64,000 bases of DNA from Cyathus striatus. Taxonomy: Eukaryota; Basidiomycota; Agaricomycetes; Agaricales; Nidulariaceae. This document shows positions 36,178-47,341 of this stretch, one piece after another. The stretch spans positions 2,046,001-2,110,000 of the forward strand of contig JAOVFP010000010.1 in NCBI GenBank assembly GCA_025738555.1, in the 5' to 3' direction. The position numbers and the translations under genes are program-made. Numbering within the stretch: position 1 is the first letter of the stretch; the number at the start of each line of letters is the position of its first letter. Below the pieces are notes generated by a model that was not told the origin of the DNA, searched no databases, and saw only the letters and a program-made list of their open reading frames with translations.

Positions 36178-37584
36178 GCTATGGGAACTCTGGTATTGCA
36201 GTATAACTGGGATACTAGAGGTCTATAATATTAAGATAATTTCACTGTACAAGCTCAAATCTACGACTATTAATGAGCAAAGAATTGCGTACTATAATGG
36301 TGTCATATGGTTCACCTTTTGTTTGAAACTCACACTGACAATTGATTTACCAATAAAATGTTGTAAGATCGTATTCGCACTATTATTACCGAAGTTTGAA
36401 CTTGAGTTTCCTGTACAAGTAGCGTGAGTGTAGTATAAAGTAAGAAAGGCATCTTAGCCAACCAGATAACATGCCCATAACTAGTTGCCAGTTTGGATGA
36501 CTTATAAGAGCACGATAGCGGGACAATTTTTACCTTTTTAGCCTAATTAGTAACCACCTCTCATGTCGTCTGGGAGTGTTGGCTTCTTAAAAGAGTTTGG
36601 ATAAAGTAGAATCACCCAATACAGCCTGAGTCAATACCGATACTTACCTCGGAGTAGCCTTACTACCAGCGTGAGTAATCAATCTGCCACTGCTGGAATC
36701 CCAAGTTGCTGAGGCTCACTTAATGCAGCGTATTTTCTCGAATTAAGAATAGAACAACTATATAAATGTATAAGCACATGGAGAAATTTTTAATTTGGGA
36801 GGGAGTTGGAAGAGAGCAATTGGAGCAAGCAAGGACGAGCAGCCAGCGGCAAACGAGCAATTCAACTAAGTAAGTATTATATTAGTCGCCCGAAGTTCGA
36901 ACTCTCGGAGTAACGGACCCGTGTGCATTTGTGAAGAATTGAACACGTGTTCGGTAGGGCCGAATTTCTAAGAATATAACTAGAACTTGAGCAGGTTTGA
37001 TGATGATAACGAAACAAAGCTCTCACAATTGGTGAACACATCCAAGCAATTATCGAAACTGTTCATGTCGCATACTATCTCGAGTTTTAACGCTTGGCTT
37101 GGCCGATTGGATGAAGTACTGCGACTGTCAAGCAGAGGCCTTAGGCCCCTGCAGGCACTGAATGGTTCGTCATGATCTCTCTTTCCCTTCCCGCATTCTA
37201 AACGCAAGCGTTACGATTCCGAATGCTTACAGCTTCCGATATAAATTTGCGTATGCGAACGCGCGGGAGTTGTATTATCTGGTTATTCTTGGAAGCTTTC
37301 ATCTAACCTGCCTTTTGCCTAACTGATACGATGATAGGTGTTATCATACCAGGCTTCTTGCACTACAAAAGTCGATTACGCCCCATTCAAAGCTTTTATC
37401 CCTTTCATCAGCTACCCAATCTTCCAACGTAAGTTTCAAATAAGCACACATTTGAACTCCAGTATTCGTTAAGATGACTCTTGCACGTGCCAGTGCCACT
37501 CGTCTTTGTTCGAAGTTACGTACACTCGAGCGCATCCCAGCAGCCACTCTTTCCTCTTCTTATACCACCACTACGCCCAAAGCC
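36178..37584. other. Spacer between genes B and C
   Basis: No gene is firmly supported. A short + frame at 36987-37175 (FDDDNETKLSQLVNTSKQLS and on) follows a possible acceptor but matches nothing I know. An in-frame extension upstream of gene C's ATG (MTLARASATRLCSKL, 37474) could encode an alternative N-terminus. Confidence 0.4.
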
Positions 37585-39597
37585 ATGTATTACGACTCGT
37601 CAGACTACGAGGGCGACCTCAACTGCGACACAATCTTCCCGAAGAGGCCGACCTGGCCATTCTTGCAGCTCTACGAGAAGAATGAACTCGACATGATGTA
37701 CCACGAAGTGAAGAGAGTACACAAACTGAAGGAAGACGGTTTTGATCCAAACGCAATAGAGAAAAAGGACTTTTAAAAGTTCGACCGTACAAGACGGTTT
37801 TTTGACTCTATTATGGGGTTCCATAAGATGCAACGGTTTTGTCTATCGAACGTTTCGCTACTAACTTCCGAGATAAAGGGCAACTTGGATCTTACTGGTC
37901 GACATATATCGGTCACTATGCTTCATATGTATGCGGTCTCGGCTTTTTACTGATAGTATGATAGCGCTATGACACACTCTACGGACGATGGAATGAATTT
38001 TTGTTGGACTACATTGAGCTATCTCTCAGGTAGCAGTCGAAGCATATGAAAAAGAATTCGAGATCGAAATTCCGTATGGAATTACTGCTGCAAAAGTCAC
38101 CAAGGGGCGGTAGAGTTTGAAATGAAACAAGACAAGAGATGGAATAATTTTGCTAAGTGGGATGTGTGTGCGGCGGCAGGGTATAAATCACTGGTGTACC
38201 TAGCCCGTGAGTACATGATGACGATACTGGATTATCTCTAACATATGCTCAACGATTTCTTGTTCATAGAAACACTCTTAAGAAGACTTTCTTGCAATCC
38301 TGTCCCTAAGTTCCAAATGATCTGCTTTCTTTGTCTCCCTGCTGAGACGCTAGATTGCATATTCTCCTATGCTAGTATTGTACAAGCAAGGCTTCTTTCT
38401 TCCACTTGTCACAGCCTGCGCGAGATAGGAACCCGTTATATATTCATCGTGCGTTTACACTTTGCCCTCGATTATTCCTCGATGATATCTAATCTAACGA
38501 TAACTTACTAGACTCGAACCCTCAAGCTAGAATTGCCACCCAGTTTTTGGAATGAATGTGCTAAGGCTGAAGCCCTCAGAGAAGAAGTCCATCAATCAGT
38601 GGTACAGAAAATCACGGCCCGCAAAGCCGATCTCATCAAACAGGGGAAATTCCTACTCGGCCGACGGGATCTTTTGGACGGTGTAGTTTCGCTCTGGCTT
38701 GGAAACTCTGTAATTAACATGCTGAAACGCTTTGGTGCCGATATATTTCTTGACGACGCTTTCTTCGACCCAATTTTAAAAATGTTCAAGAACGTCATAC
38801 TCAAATGCAGGAATGTTAAAGACCTGTCATTGAGTATGGTCGCCTTGTTGCCTGAAATTGTGCAAGCAATTTACTCTCGTCGAGGTCTTGTTACACTGGA
38901 ATTGACTAGCTGTATTATCCCTCCAGAAGCCGCACAGATATTAGGCTCCAGGAGTACCCGACCCTCTTCTAGTATCTTAAATCTAGTTATAGTAGATGAA
39001 GAACATCCAACGTTCAACGTCTGGGCACCAATCGCATTGTGCTCTGGTCTTCGTACACTTTCAGTATTGCACCTGGGTAGGGAGCCATTGGAACCACCGA
39101 TCCGGGTTTCCACAAGTTGTAAAGTGTTCGCTTCCTTGGAGAAGTTATACGTTGGGCCGCTCAGCAATGCGGGTGTCATAGAGTTGACACGTTGGATTGG
39201 ACAAAATGCCGCCGAAGCGCCACTGAAGTTGACTCACTTGAAGATTTCAGCTACGACTTGGTTGGAAGAGATATATATTTTCCATCTTATCGATGCGTTG
39301 GAAAGCGCTCCGTTACAAGTTCTAGTCCTTGATGGAATCAAGGAAGGATCGTTTGAGTTATTCGATAGGATTGCAGAGAAGTGCCGTTATCTGTTGGGTC
39401 TTACGGTTAGTGTAGGGGGCACAACCTCCCAAAGCATTCGCCAATCGCCTGGCGCGGCGAGGCCCTGGCGTGGGAAAGTGGCGAGCCCTGGCGAGACTGG
39501 CGACAGGACAAATAGATATTTGTCTACTATGCATACAAAATATCTACTGTTATCATATCCCATTGAATTAAGTAATGAGTTAGTATCCCAAGGCTCA

Positions 39598-40219
39598 TCA
39601 GCGGAGTGAATTTTCAATAGAAGGGAGCTGTTCTTGATGGATGGTATCAATAATAGAAGTATTATATACTTCTCCCACTGGAATTAATGCACTGAGACCA
39701 TCACCAGTCTCAGTGGTAAATCCAGACTGCTCTAATGCTGCATATTTACTTTCTAAACCACCTGTTCTCATGGTTAGTCCCATATTACTCCCCTCACCAG
39801 TAATTGACTCACTTTAGAAGCTGTGTATTAGCACTATCTTGCTCCCCCTTCATAAGTGCCCTATCCACAAAGCTTCCCATTCCAGTTGTAATGATCATGT
39901 TTCCAGGTGCAACTTTCTGCTTCTTGGGATGAGCCACCACAGAAACATCAACATCACCCTCTAAGTCCGGCACAGTTATGTTCACACCTCCACCCCAGTC
40001 CATAAGAATATCATTTGTCTTTTCGTACATCTTTTGGCGCATTACAGCATTCATTAGGAGGCACAAATGCTTTGGATAACAGCCATCACGATAAATGAGT
40101 AACACTGAACAGCACTTTCATTCTACTGTCCAGTGTCTCATCTTCACATTCTTCTCCTTCTTAATGAAATTCTCGGAAACAAATGTGTCTTCTGGTGGTC
40201 CACCTTTGGCTCCACTCAT
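39598..40219 (-). pseudogene. Remnant of a hAT transposase N-terminus (BED-like zinc finger region)
   Basis: On minus, ATG at 40219 opens MSGAKGGPPEDTFVSENFIK followed by KMRHWTVE, a TGA stop, then KCCSVLLIYRDGCYPKHLCL in the same frame. W..C..C..H spacing recalls the BED zinc finger used by hAT transposases to bind DNA. Further on, GMGSFVDRALMKGEQDSANT resembles the linker that precedes the catalytic core in fungal hATs. The core and the C-terminal dimerisation region are missing, and further stops occur near 39805. The insertion at 40229 lies just upstream of the start. Confidence 0.5.
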
Positions 40220-40228
40220 TTCAGTGTA

Positions 40229-40787
40229 CTGTATCATTTCGACCGAATGTTCAAGATTTTTTGGCATGACAATAAACTTTGGTTCATTGTTCAGTTCAGA
40301 CTGATGTTTTGTGCATGACATCAATGAAATTTGTTCAAAGTGGGTATGACTGAAAATTTGAAATGTGAAAAAAATGGACCGCAATCTGAAAGTTTCTCAA
40401 ATAAGACAACAATGATAACAAATTACAATGACACCTTTCACTTAAAAATGCTGTAGCTAACTGCAGCATCAATTATCCCCCTATATTTCGTATTTTCAAC
40501 ATTTTAGGTGAGCAAGAGCATTACTATTGAGGTAGGAGATACTCTTACAGAAAATGTAGAAATACTTTGTATTCTTCGAATGCTTGGGGCATTAGAGTAC
40601 TCATCCACCCTATCTAATTTACATGTACACTAACTCGAAATGCACGAGAAATTTTTGAAATTTAGACCTATTTTTGTTTCGCTGAACCTTTGTTCAAACC
40701 CAACTGTGACGCGTGACAAATGCGAAATTTGTTCAGTTCAGAGAGGTTCCGTGACACGTGACTGAACATTCGGTCGAAATGATACAG
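40229..40787. mobile_element. 559-bp TA-flanked element nested in the hAT
   Basis: The ends are CTGTATCATTTCGACCGAAT and the same sequence in reverse complement at the right, next to TA at 40227-40228 and 40788-40789. GTGACGCGTGACA and GTGACACGTGACTG words lie near the right end. No coding frame is present. It belongs with the elements at 32921 and 61878 by its termini and motif content. Confidence 0.88.
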
Positions 40788-41473
40788 TAGTATGTATTGT
40801 AAGCAGCGAGGGGCACTCAGATATCTAGTGGAACGGAGGGCAGTTCCAGCGGAATCAGGTCATTTACTTATTTTTCTATTTACATAATAATAAAATGATG
40901 TCGCCATGTCTCGCCAGTATCTAAATCTGAGGAAGTATCGCCACATGGCGATCGCCAGGTGGCGATACCTGGCAAGGCGAAGTGGCGAGGTTGTGCCAAC
41001 AACACTACTTACGGTATGTCGGCGCGAGAATGTGATTCAGAATGAAGTGAAGCTGGCAACATGGCCCCATGCTTCATATGAATACGCACCCCACTTTTCA
41101 GCATTCCAGTGCCTTGAACATTTCAGTAGCGTACATTGAAAAGACCCCTGCTACGATGCTCTATTTTGAAGAAGGATTTATATCCGAGGAGGAACCCGAG
41201 TATTACGAGTACTCGGAAGTAGATGATTTCTTCTTGGACGCTCACTATAACGCCTATCCGTTTGCTGCTCACTGTCCAACTCTCAAGTCTTTCGCAACTG
41301 TCCCAGGGAGAATGGTGAGCAGCTTCTGCTATGTTGAGCGGAGGGAGAATCAACGGATTCGGTTGGAAGGGGTGGATATGTTGAAGAGTTTTAATATGCG
41401 ATTATTAGATAAGTAGGATGTTCCAATTATGAGTCTGCACTGGCCACATATCACTCCGAAAGGTATCTAATCT

Positions 41474-41819
41474 TGCGTTGTACTATCTGTAGCCTGTAGA
41501 TACACATGCGTCAACTTGATTGCTTGTGGTACTTGTATGGTGCGACATTGAACGTGCTTGCATCCTATATGAGCTTGTGATGTAATAAAATAGCGTTGCA
41601 GCTTGGCTTACAGGGTATAAGTTAAGGGTTATAATGCACTTCATTGACCGCCACCAAGATAATATTCTACCATACAGTTTTCTCACTTTTTCAGCCAAAT
41701 TTCTTCGTTCTGATACATAAACTGTACAGCTATAAACTGATAAATATATGTGCTAGTGGAAGGTTTGAACCAGCATCAATGCTTCTCACGCTGAGAAAGA
41801 AAATAAGCCACTTTGGTTT
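41474..41819. other. Short spacer after gene C
   Basis: This is the 3' flank of gene C, with no gene seen. A stretch near 41760-41815 has a tRNA-like look on minus but no valid cloverleaf. Confidence 0.4.
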
Positions 41820-42640
41820 ATGTGGTAGAGCTATAGCTCAAACAGGCAGATTACATCGCTGCAAGAGTAGTAGCATGCGAGGCGCAGAAAATAAGCTGAG
41901 AAATAATGCCCGAGCATGTTGTTGTCAGCCTTCTTCGCTCTTTTTATCCGGTGAGTGATGTGTTTCTTATTTGCAAAATAGTATTTAGAAGGCGCTCGTG
42001 TAGCTCTTCTTTCACTTTCGTGTCATGGTTAGTTCATAACTTGTCCATGTCTGGTCCAACTCAGCGAAAGATTAGAACCGAAAATGGGGAAAGAGGTATG
42101 TATCACTACATGAATAAAGGATACTAGCTCTATCAGAGCATCGCTGCAAAAATACCATGTGAGATACAGGAAAAAAGTTGAAAGGTTCCAATCCTGCCAG
42201 CACATGTAGTTCTTGCGTGTGGGGGCTAAGAATTTTTATTTATTTCCACAACATAAGGGTGGTGAAGCAATATTAATCAATGATGTTAAAATATTTAACT
42301 TGTAGGGATAATTACAAGCTAAGTTGGTCTTTTCGTGGAAGTTCAAGTTCAGATTACTATGCCTTAGTAAGGGATACCAACCGAATAAGAGAAAGGGGGT
42401 GACAATGTTTGAATAAAGCAGCATAGCTCAAAGTATCAGAGCATCGCTGCAAGAATACCACGCGATACGCAGGAGAATAGCTGAAAGGTTCCAATCTATA
42501 CGAATGAATGTCTTTCGGCTTAGAGGCTAAGGAGCTATTTTTTATTCCCAAGAGATGAGGGCGGTGAATCAATGATGCTAAAGTCTTTGACTTATAGGGA
42601 TAAGTACAAGCCAAATTAGTCTAGTAGTTCATGGGGCGGT
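41820..42640 (+). repeat. tRNA-like (SINE-like) tandem repeat array 1
   Basis: Three units of about 300 bp have tRNA-like heads at about 41826-41900, 42112-42200 and 42418-42500. The clearest head reads GCAGCATAGCTCAAAGTATC, AGAGCATCGCTGCAAGAATA and so on to AAGGTTCCAATC. TAGCTCA..AGAGCA resembles a Pol III A box/D arm, and GGTTCCAATCC resembles a B box (GGTTCGAATCC). Each head is followed by a shared body (GGCTAAG, ATTTTTATTTATTTCC, AGGGTGGTGAA.CAAT, ACTTGTAGGGATAA.TACAAGC). The set is repeated at 46280-46960. No target duplications were found because units abut one another. Confidence 0.5.
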
Positions 42641-42891
42641 GATGAGGTTAGTGGCGAGGTTCGCAGTGTACATAATGTCGAGGTTGCCTGGAAATGTTGA
42701 TACATACCGGGTTTTGCGGCCCCTTCCGCTCTACAAACGTCAGAATTGTGATGGTCGATACGCATGCGTCATAATGTGCAACTTCTACAGAGATTGAAAA
42801 ACTCTAATGGTACATTGAAAACTGTAGGACAAAGGCTGTTGTACGGAACTCGCTGTGGCGATGGAATCCCACAAGTTCAAGTTCTTAAAAC

Positions 42892-45030
42892 TTAGCCATT
42901 GATCACGGTTGCGAAGCTCTCCTTCGGGAAACGTAACCTAAATTCACAGTCGAACTCCAACAGCGGTCTAAAATTGTTAAGCGTGGTCATTTAAGCATAA
43001 TTTACATAAAATACGACCTACGAGATTATTCCAGATTCGTATTCCTCGATAGGTTCAATATCTACGCCATGTTTGTCTTTCTTCTTTACAATTTCAAACA
43101 TCGAAAGAATTGATATGGAGGTATACCAAAATGTCGACCATCCTATATGTGACCCAGGGCATATCCTATAGTGTACATCTTATGTTTACTTGCGTCATAA
43201 AAATCATTGATACGTTGATACGTACCTTCTTCCAAATCCGAATACGATAGTGCGAGGGTCCCGCACTGAAGTGTCCAGCTTACCATCTTTCAAGAACCGT
43301 TCGGGATTGAAGGTGTTTGGGTTTGGGTAATCAGCCTCGTTGCGTGCCATTGCCCTTTTAGAAAGAACCTATCAATATAACTGAGCGACTGTTATAGGAA
43401 ATGTGATCCATACCAACAGTTTCCTACTACTATAGATCCTTTGGGCATATAGTATCCTCTATATTCATCTTTTTCTTCCAGGAAATATGGAACACCTACT
43501 GGCGATATAAACATTGATAGCTGTCGAAGTAAATATCATAATACCTATTGGTAATGGAGGGTGCCACCTACGAATAAAACTTAGTCTATTTAAATGTGAT
43601 GTTGCAGCTATTATTTACCGTAAAGCCTCCATAAGAACAGCGGATAAGTAAGGCAAATTATCTTCGTCCTCGAATGAAGGCGCTTGATGATGATCGATAA
43701 CGCTATCAATCTCTTGTCTAGCCTTCTGTTGTATCTCGGGGAATCGGGTCATCATGAGGACAAACATATAAATAGCAGTCAGGGATGTATCCGAGGCACC
43801 TGCACATTTGAAGTTATCAATCATTCCACACTGAAAATATAAGAGAATAATACCTGAATAAAACATTGAAGCAACATCTTTGATGACCTCCAATTCACTT
43901 TCTTTGTCCTTGGACTCATGTAGCTCCTCCATGCACATGGATAAGAACGATGGAGTTCCTGTACCTGCAGCCTTAGCATACAAATTTAGCAACTTAGAGT
44001 TAGAAGATTCAAGCATGCAATTCACCAGTTCTCGTTCACCCTCCCTGAATGGTTTATTTCGGAATTCCTGAGCATCTTTATACCAGATCTTAGCCTGGCG
44101 CTTGAATCCTGCACCAGGCATCCATTCCGGGACATGTTTCAAAGGAGGGATAACGTCGACAAGATATCTCCCAGGAACACCGGCTCGGGTTCCTATCCCA
44201 AGTGTCTCTTTCTAAAAACTGACATACGGGTCATTGAAAGGCTTGATTCTGATCCCGTAGCCTAAGGCGAGAGCGAATCCACCCGCCATGCTGGTTTTAT
44301 ATTTTAAACTTGAATTTAACTATAGATTGATACAGACATACTGTTGTAAATGTTCATAAAAATTCTCCGGGGACTGAAGAAGCCCCAACTGCAAAGTTCT
44401 GACAAAGTGCTTAATCAATGGTCGATAGTGGTCGTGTCGAGTAGCTGGGAAATGACGCTGGAATAAACGCCTTCGAGCACGCCATTTTTCTCCGTAGGGC
44501 AAGAGAGAGAACTGAAAATCCCATCCCATTCTAGTCATCCTTGTTAATGCGTGCATCTAACAAAAACAGTGGAGTAAACGCACAAGTCGATGACCATCGG
44601 GAACTGAGGTCTACAACATGCCACATCACGATATGTGCGAGTCGTTTTTAAAAGGCATAACATACCGACTCGAGTAAATCAGTGAGCGTTTGGTCAACAG
44701 ATCGTTCGCTGCTTCCACTGAGTTCAAGATAATAAACTTCACGCCGACCGATTCTGCGTATAGTACGTCTGAACCTAAGCACGAAACACCCAGTGAATGG
44801 AATAATTCCAAGTGTTAGTGATGGGTTACCAACGTACCCGTTTCCTCGCCCCACTGCACAAAGGTCTTCCATTGGAAAGTCTTTGGCATGGAGAGAAGAC
44901 TTCCGATGATAGGATACCTCTTTGGGCCCGGAAGAAGCGGAAGCGTCGCTCGACGAGTATAGCCATAAACAGCTAAAGAAAAACAGGCAACTATCAGTGA
45001 AATATCAGTAATCGACATGAATGCAGTCAT
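42892..45030 (-). pseudogene. Cytochrome P450 copy 3, near-complete with one in-frame stop
   Basis: ATG at 45030 (MTAFMSITDISLIVACF) opens the membrane anchor and LPLLPGPKRYPIIGSLLSMP hinge. All exons of copy 2 are present: GSDVLYAESVGVKFIILNSV, MGWDFQFSLLPYGEKWRARR, MAGGFALALGYGIRIKPFND, KHVPEWMPGAGFKRQAKIWY, GASDTSLTAIYMFVLMMTRF (I-helix), NPERFLKDGKLD, the heme motif FGFGRRICPG and the end ESFATVING. The only lesion found is TAG at 44212-44214 in DPYVSF-stop-KETLG, where copy 4 has Ser. If this is a sequencing error or a recent mutation, the protein would otherwise be about 500 residues. The likely product is an ER-bound monooxygenase with unknown substrate. About 300 bp of upstream and 200 bp of downstream flank are shared with copy 2. 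Confidence 0.87.
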
Positions 45031-45370
45031 TGTGGATGTTGAACGGAAAGGCAGCGAAACTGACGTTCGCCCCTCTATATGTATTTATGTATCACTTTAA
45101 ATAGCTTCCGTTTAGATACCGTGGCATCTTGTGGTGTTCGGGGTGTTAGAAATCTGAGAGAAGCTTGCTACTCGTCATCCAGTTGTGATTAATATGACTC
45201 CGAATATCGCGTGACCAGATGTATTACCAAGTTACAGTACTTCTGAGAGGTGATCTGTTTTGATGGCGATAATATATTATTACTCGGGGATTTCTTCAAT
45301 GCGTAATACGGTAAGCATAAGTAGCAAGCCTGAATTTGGCTGCAAAAAAAATTGTTACATTAGCTGCAGA

Positions 45371-45960
45371 TATGATCAGAATCCTCAGTAACAACCACGA
45401 CACTTGTAAGGTCCCGACCTTGCATCAAGTATCTACGTGCCACGGAGTCCGAATCCGCTGGTCACGTGTCTATCCTCCCACATCAACTCCTCCGCGCTTG
45501 CTCCCCCGTAGTCTCGGCTATTCATCCGTTGACGGATGGGTAGCCGAGACTAGCTCCCCTGTCTCATTGGTTCCCGGTTCCGTTCGCTCAGTTCTTTCCT
45601 TGCCTAGGGTACCGTACATTACATCGGTACCGTTCACCCTCGACTCATTAGCCTCTTTCTCTTTCGTGCTCCCTTATCCGTACTCCTTTTTCTGACTCAA
45701 TACCTACAAAATACTTACAAATGCTTACTTTCTCTGACTCGTTATATACTTATTTTTACTCATCTCTATATCGTAAATACCTATAAAAATCCCAGTAAAT
45801 AGACCCTGTACTTTAGAGTTCTGAAATACGAGACATTAGACACGCATTTTAAGTTCTTAAGTCTTCAACTTAACAACTCTCTTCGTTTCTAACTCGTGTG
45901 TTTCCCCTGTCAAAGCGTAACCCTCTCGCTTTAATTCGGAAATCTCACAACACTATAGCA
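45371..45960 (-). pseudogene. tRNA-Gln relic split by a solo LTR
   Basis: On minus, GGATGCTATAGTGT followed, after the LTR and one copy of its target duplication are removed, by CGTGGTTGTTACTGAGGATTCTGAT matches the 5' half of the intact tRNA-Gln at 11170-11253 (acceptor strand, D arm, anticodon stem and CTG). The 3' half (T arm, acceptor 3' strand) is not recognisable. An 8-T run follows within 40 nt, as at Pol III terminators. Confidence 0.6.
45405..45949. mobile_element. Solo LTR (545 bp) with 5-bp target duplication
   Basis: The element begins TGTAAGG and ends ATCTCACA (inverse TGTGAGAT), and ACACT lies on both sides (45400-45404 and 45950-45954). The joined flanks re-create tRNA-Gln 5' sequence. 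The interior is pyrimidine-rich and has a hairpin (GTCTCGGCTATTCATCCG with its inverted partner CGGATGGGTAGCCGAGAC). There is no coding region. It is a different family from the 250-bp LTRs. Confidence 0.85.
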
Positions 45961-46279
45961 TCCAAATCCATCTACTTTTCTTTCTCCGCATCTTAGTGCT
46001 GGAATATGATAAAATTACGTTCGTCGAAGTTTATGTAAGTCACAAGGGTATAACTTACTAGTACTTAGATATATGTTGTTACGGTGGGTCGATCTGTCTT
46101 ATGAAGTCAGCTGAAGGCGCTTGGAATTTATCAGAGGCACCGATTTGTTACTCGTTGGTAAAATTAGAGGGAGCTCATGCGTGCTGGGCACTGACGAAAG
46201 TATCTGTTTACCCAACAGATCTTGTTTATGCCTGATCCAGATCAGTGAAAGATTTCAAAACAAGATGTCAATACGTAAA

Positions 46280-46960
46280 GCTGAATAAAGCAGCATGGCT
46301 CAGGGTGCTTAGTATCACTGATCAGTGCATTGCTGCAAGAACAGAATGTGAGGTGCAGGGAATACTTGTGTTGGGGGTTCTATTTCCTGCCCGCATGTCT
46401 TTGATAATGTCCGCTTAAAATTTTCATTCACCTGGGTCTGAGCCACATTGGTATGCTAAATGGATGTCGCTCAGTCTATGTGTCTATAATGTCTGCGGAA
46501 GGAGTTACATATTATTAAAATTGAACAGAGATTATGTTGGTGAAATAGTATTTAGAAGAAGCTTTCGACACTTAGTGCCTGTCGTAAGCTTTGGGGTATT
46601 GAGGAAAGTACAGCCTCTTTCATTTTCGTAGCTTGAAGCTCCAGTTCAGATGTCCATGCCTTTGATTTAGTAAGATATTTCAACCGAACTGAACAAGGAA
46701 GAAGGATGTCCATACGTGAATGAAGCAGCATAGCTCAGAGTATTAGAGCATCGTTGCAAGAACACTTATCATGCATCATGTGCGATGCATCGGAGAAGAG
46801 TTGAGGTTTCTCATCCTGCCGCGCATATGGTATAAGGGCGTAGTAGTTCAACTGTAAAGATTTTTTTATTTCTACAAGATCCAAGTGCTGAACCAATGAT
46901 CATTAACTTGTAGGGGTATGTACAAGCCACACTCGTCTAGTTGTTCATGGGGATGTGGTA
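46280..46960 (+). repeat. tRNA-like (SINE-like) tandem repeat array 2
   Basis: Two further heads lie at about 46284-46390 and 46722-46815. The second reads GCAGCATAGCTCAGAGTATT, then AGAGCATCGTTGCAAGAACA, then GAGGTTTCTCATCCTGCC. Each is followed by the same body as in array 1 (ATTTTTTTATTTCTACAAGA, AACTTGTAGGGGTATGTACA). A shared leader (GAAATAGTATTTAGAAG, later GTTCAGATGTCCATGCC, then ACGTGAATGAAGCAGCA) precedes the heads in both arrays. The B-box positions are more diverged here. Confidence 0.45.
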
Positions 46961-47341
46961 TGTCCGGTTAATCTCACCCTAAATTTATGTTTTTGGCAGA
47001 GACTGGCTACAAAGCATCGACGCAATAGTATTAAACTTGAGCCTGGCCTTATGTTCACAACCAAGTGTCAGATAAACTTTAGATTAGAGTATGTATAAAA
47101 TCGAAGATTATGCCCACCAAAGTGTCTACATATAAAGTCCATGGCACGGAGAGTAGAATGTACAAGGTATATCCAATGCCAACTACAACAAAGGGTTCTC
47201 CTTACACGAATGAAAATGGAGTGGAGAAACCTGAATGATAATAGAAGAAGCATAATACAACCATTCCACTCCTACAATAGAAATATAACATCGTCCTATA
47301 TCCTTTCACAAGAGCACATTCGCGAAAGAGTGAAGTTTAGC

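Larger units (their letters stand above)
39408..41007. mobile_element. 1.6-kb hAT-superfamily element in F-box gene C
   Basis: The 8-bp duplication CTTACGGT lies on both sides (39400-39407 and 41008-41015). The ends are TAGTGTAGGGGGCACAACCT and, in reverse complement, TAGTGTTGTTGGCACAACCT. An 8-bp TSD and TAGTG-type termini are hAT hallmarks. Both subterminal zones carry clusters of TGGCGA/TCGCCA words, likely transposase-binding repeats. The interior keeps only a broken N-terminal transposase region on minus, and a TA-flanked element is nested at 40229-40787. Confidence 0.92.
37585..41473 (+). pseudogene. F-box/LRR-like gene C, broken and split by a hAT element
   Basis: Paralogue of genes A and B. 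Exon 1 starts MYYDSSDYEGDLNCD but has TAA at 37774-37776 where gene B reads a sense codon, and the exon 1 donor is lost (AAG followed by ATG). Exon 3 is frameshifted after DYIELSL. The F-box exon (38270-38450: PVPKFQMICFLCLPAETLDC) and most of exon 5 (38516-39399) are well kept. The gene is then interrupted by a 1.6-kb hAT element after LLGLTV and resumes at 41016 with CRRENVIQNEVKLATWPHAS. A deletion disturbs the HFSWNFR region, and a TAG at 41414-41416 replaces Trp in LLDKW. Several independent lesions show long-standing loss of function. Confidence 0.9.

Noticed and set aside
36987..37175. 62-codon + frame (LSQLVNTSKQLSKLFMSHTI)
   Set aside because: It follows a possible acceptor, but no upstream exon, domain or homologue supports a gene.
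41755..41820. tRNA-like stretch on minus with AGTGG/CCACT ends and a GGTTCAAAC loop
   Set aside because: The T stem does not pair, the anticodon loop lacks T33 and no D arm can be drawn. It may only be a degenerate relative of the neighbouring tRNA-like repeat.
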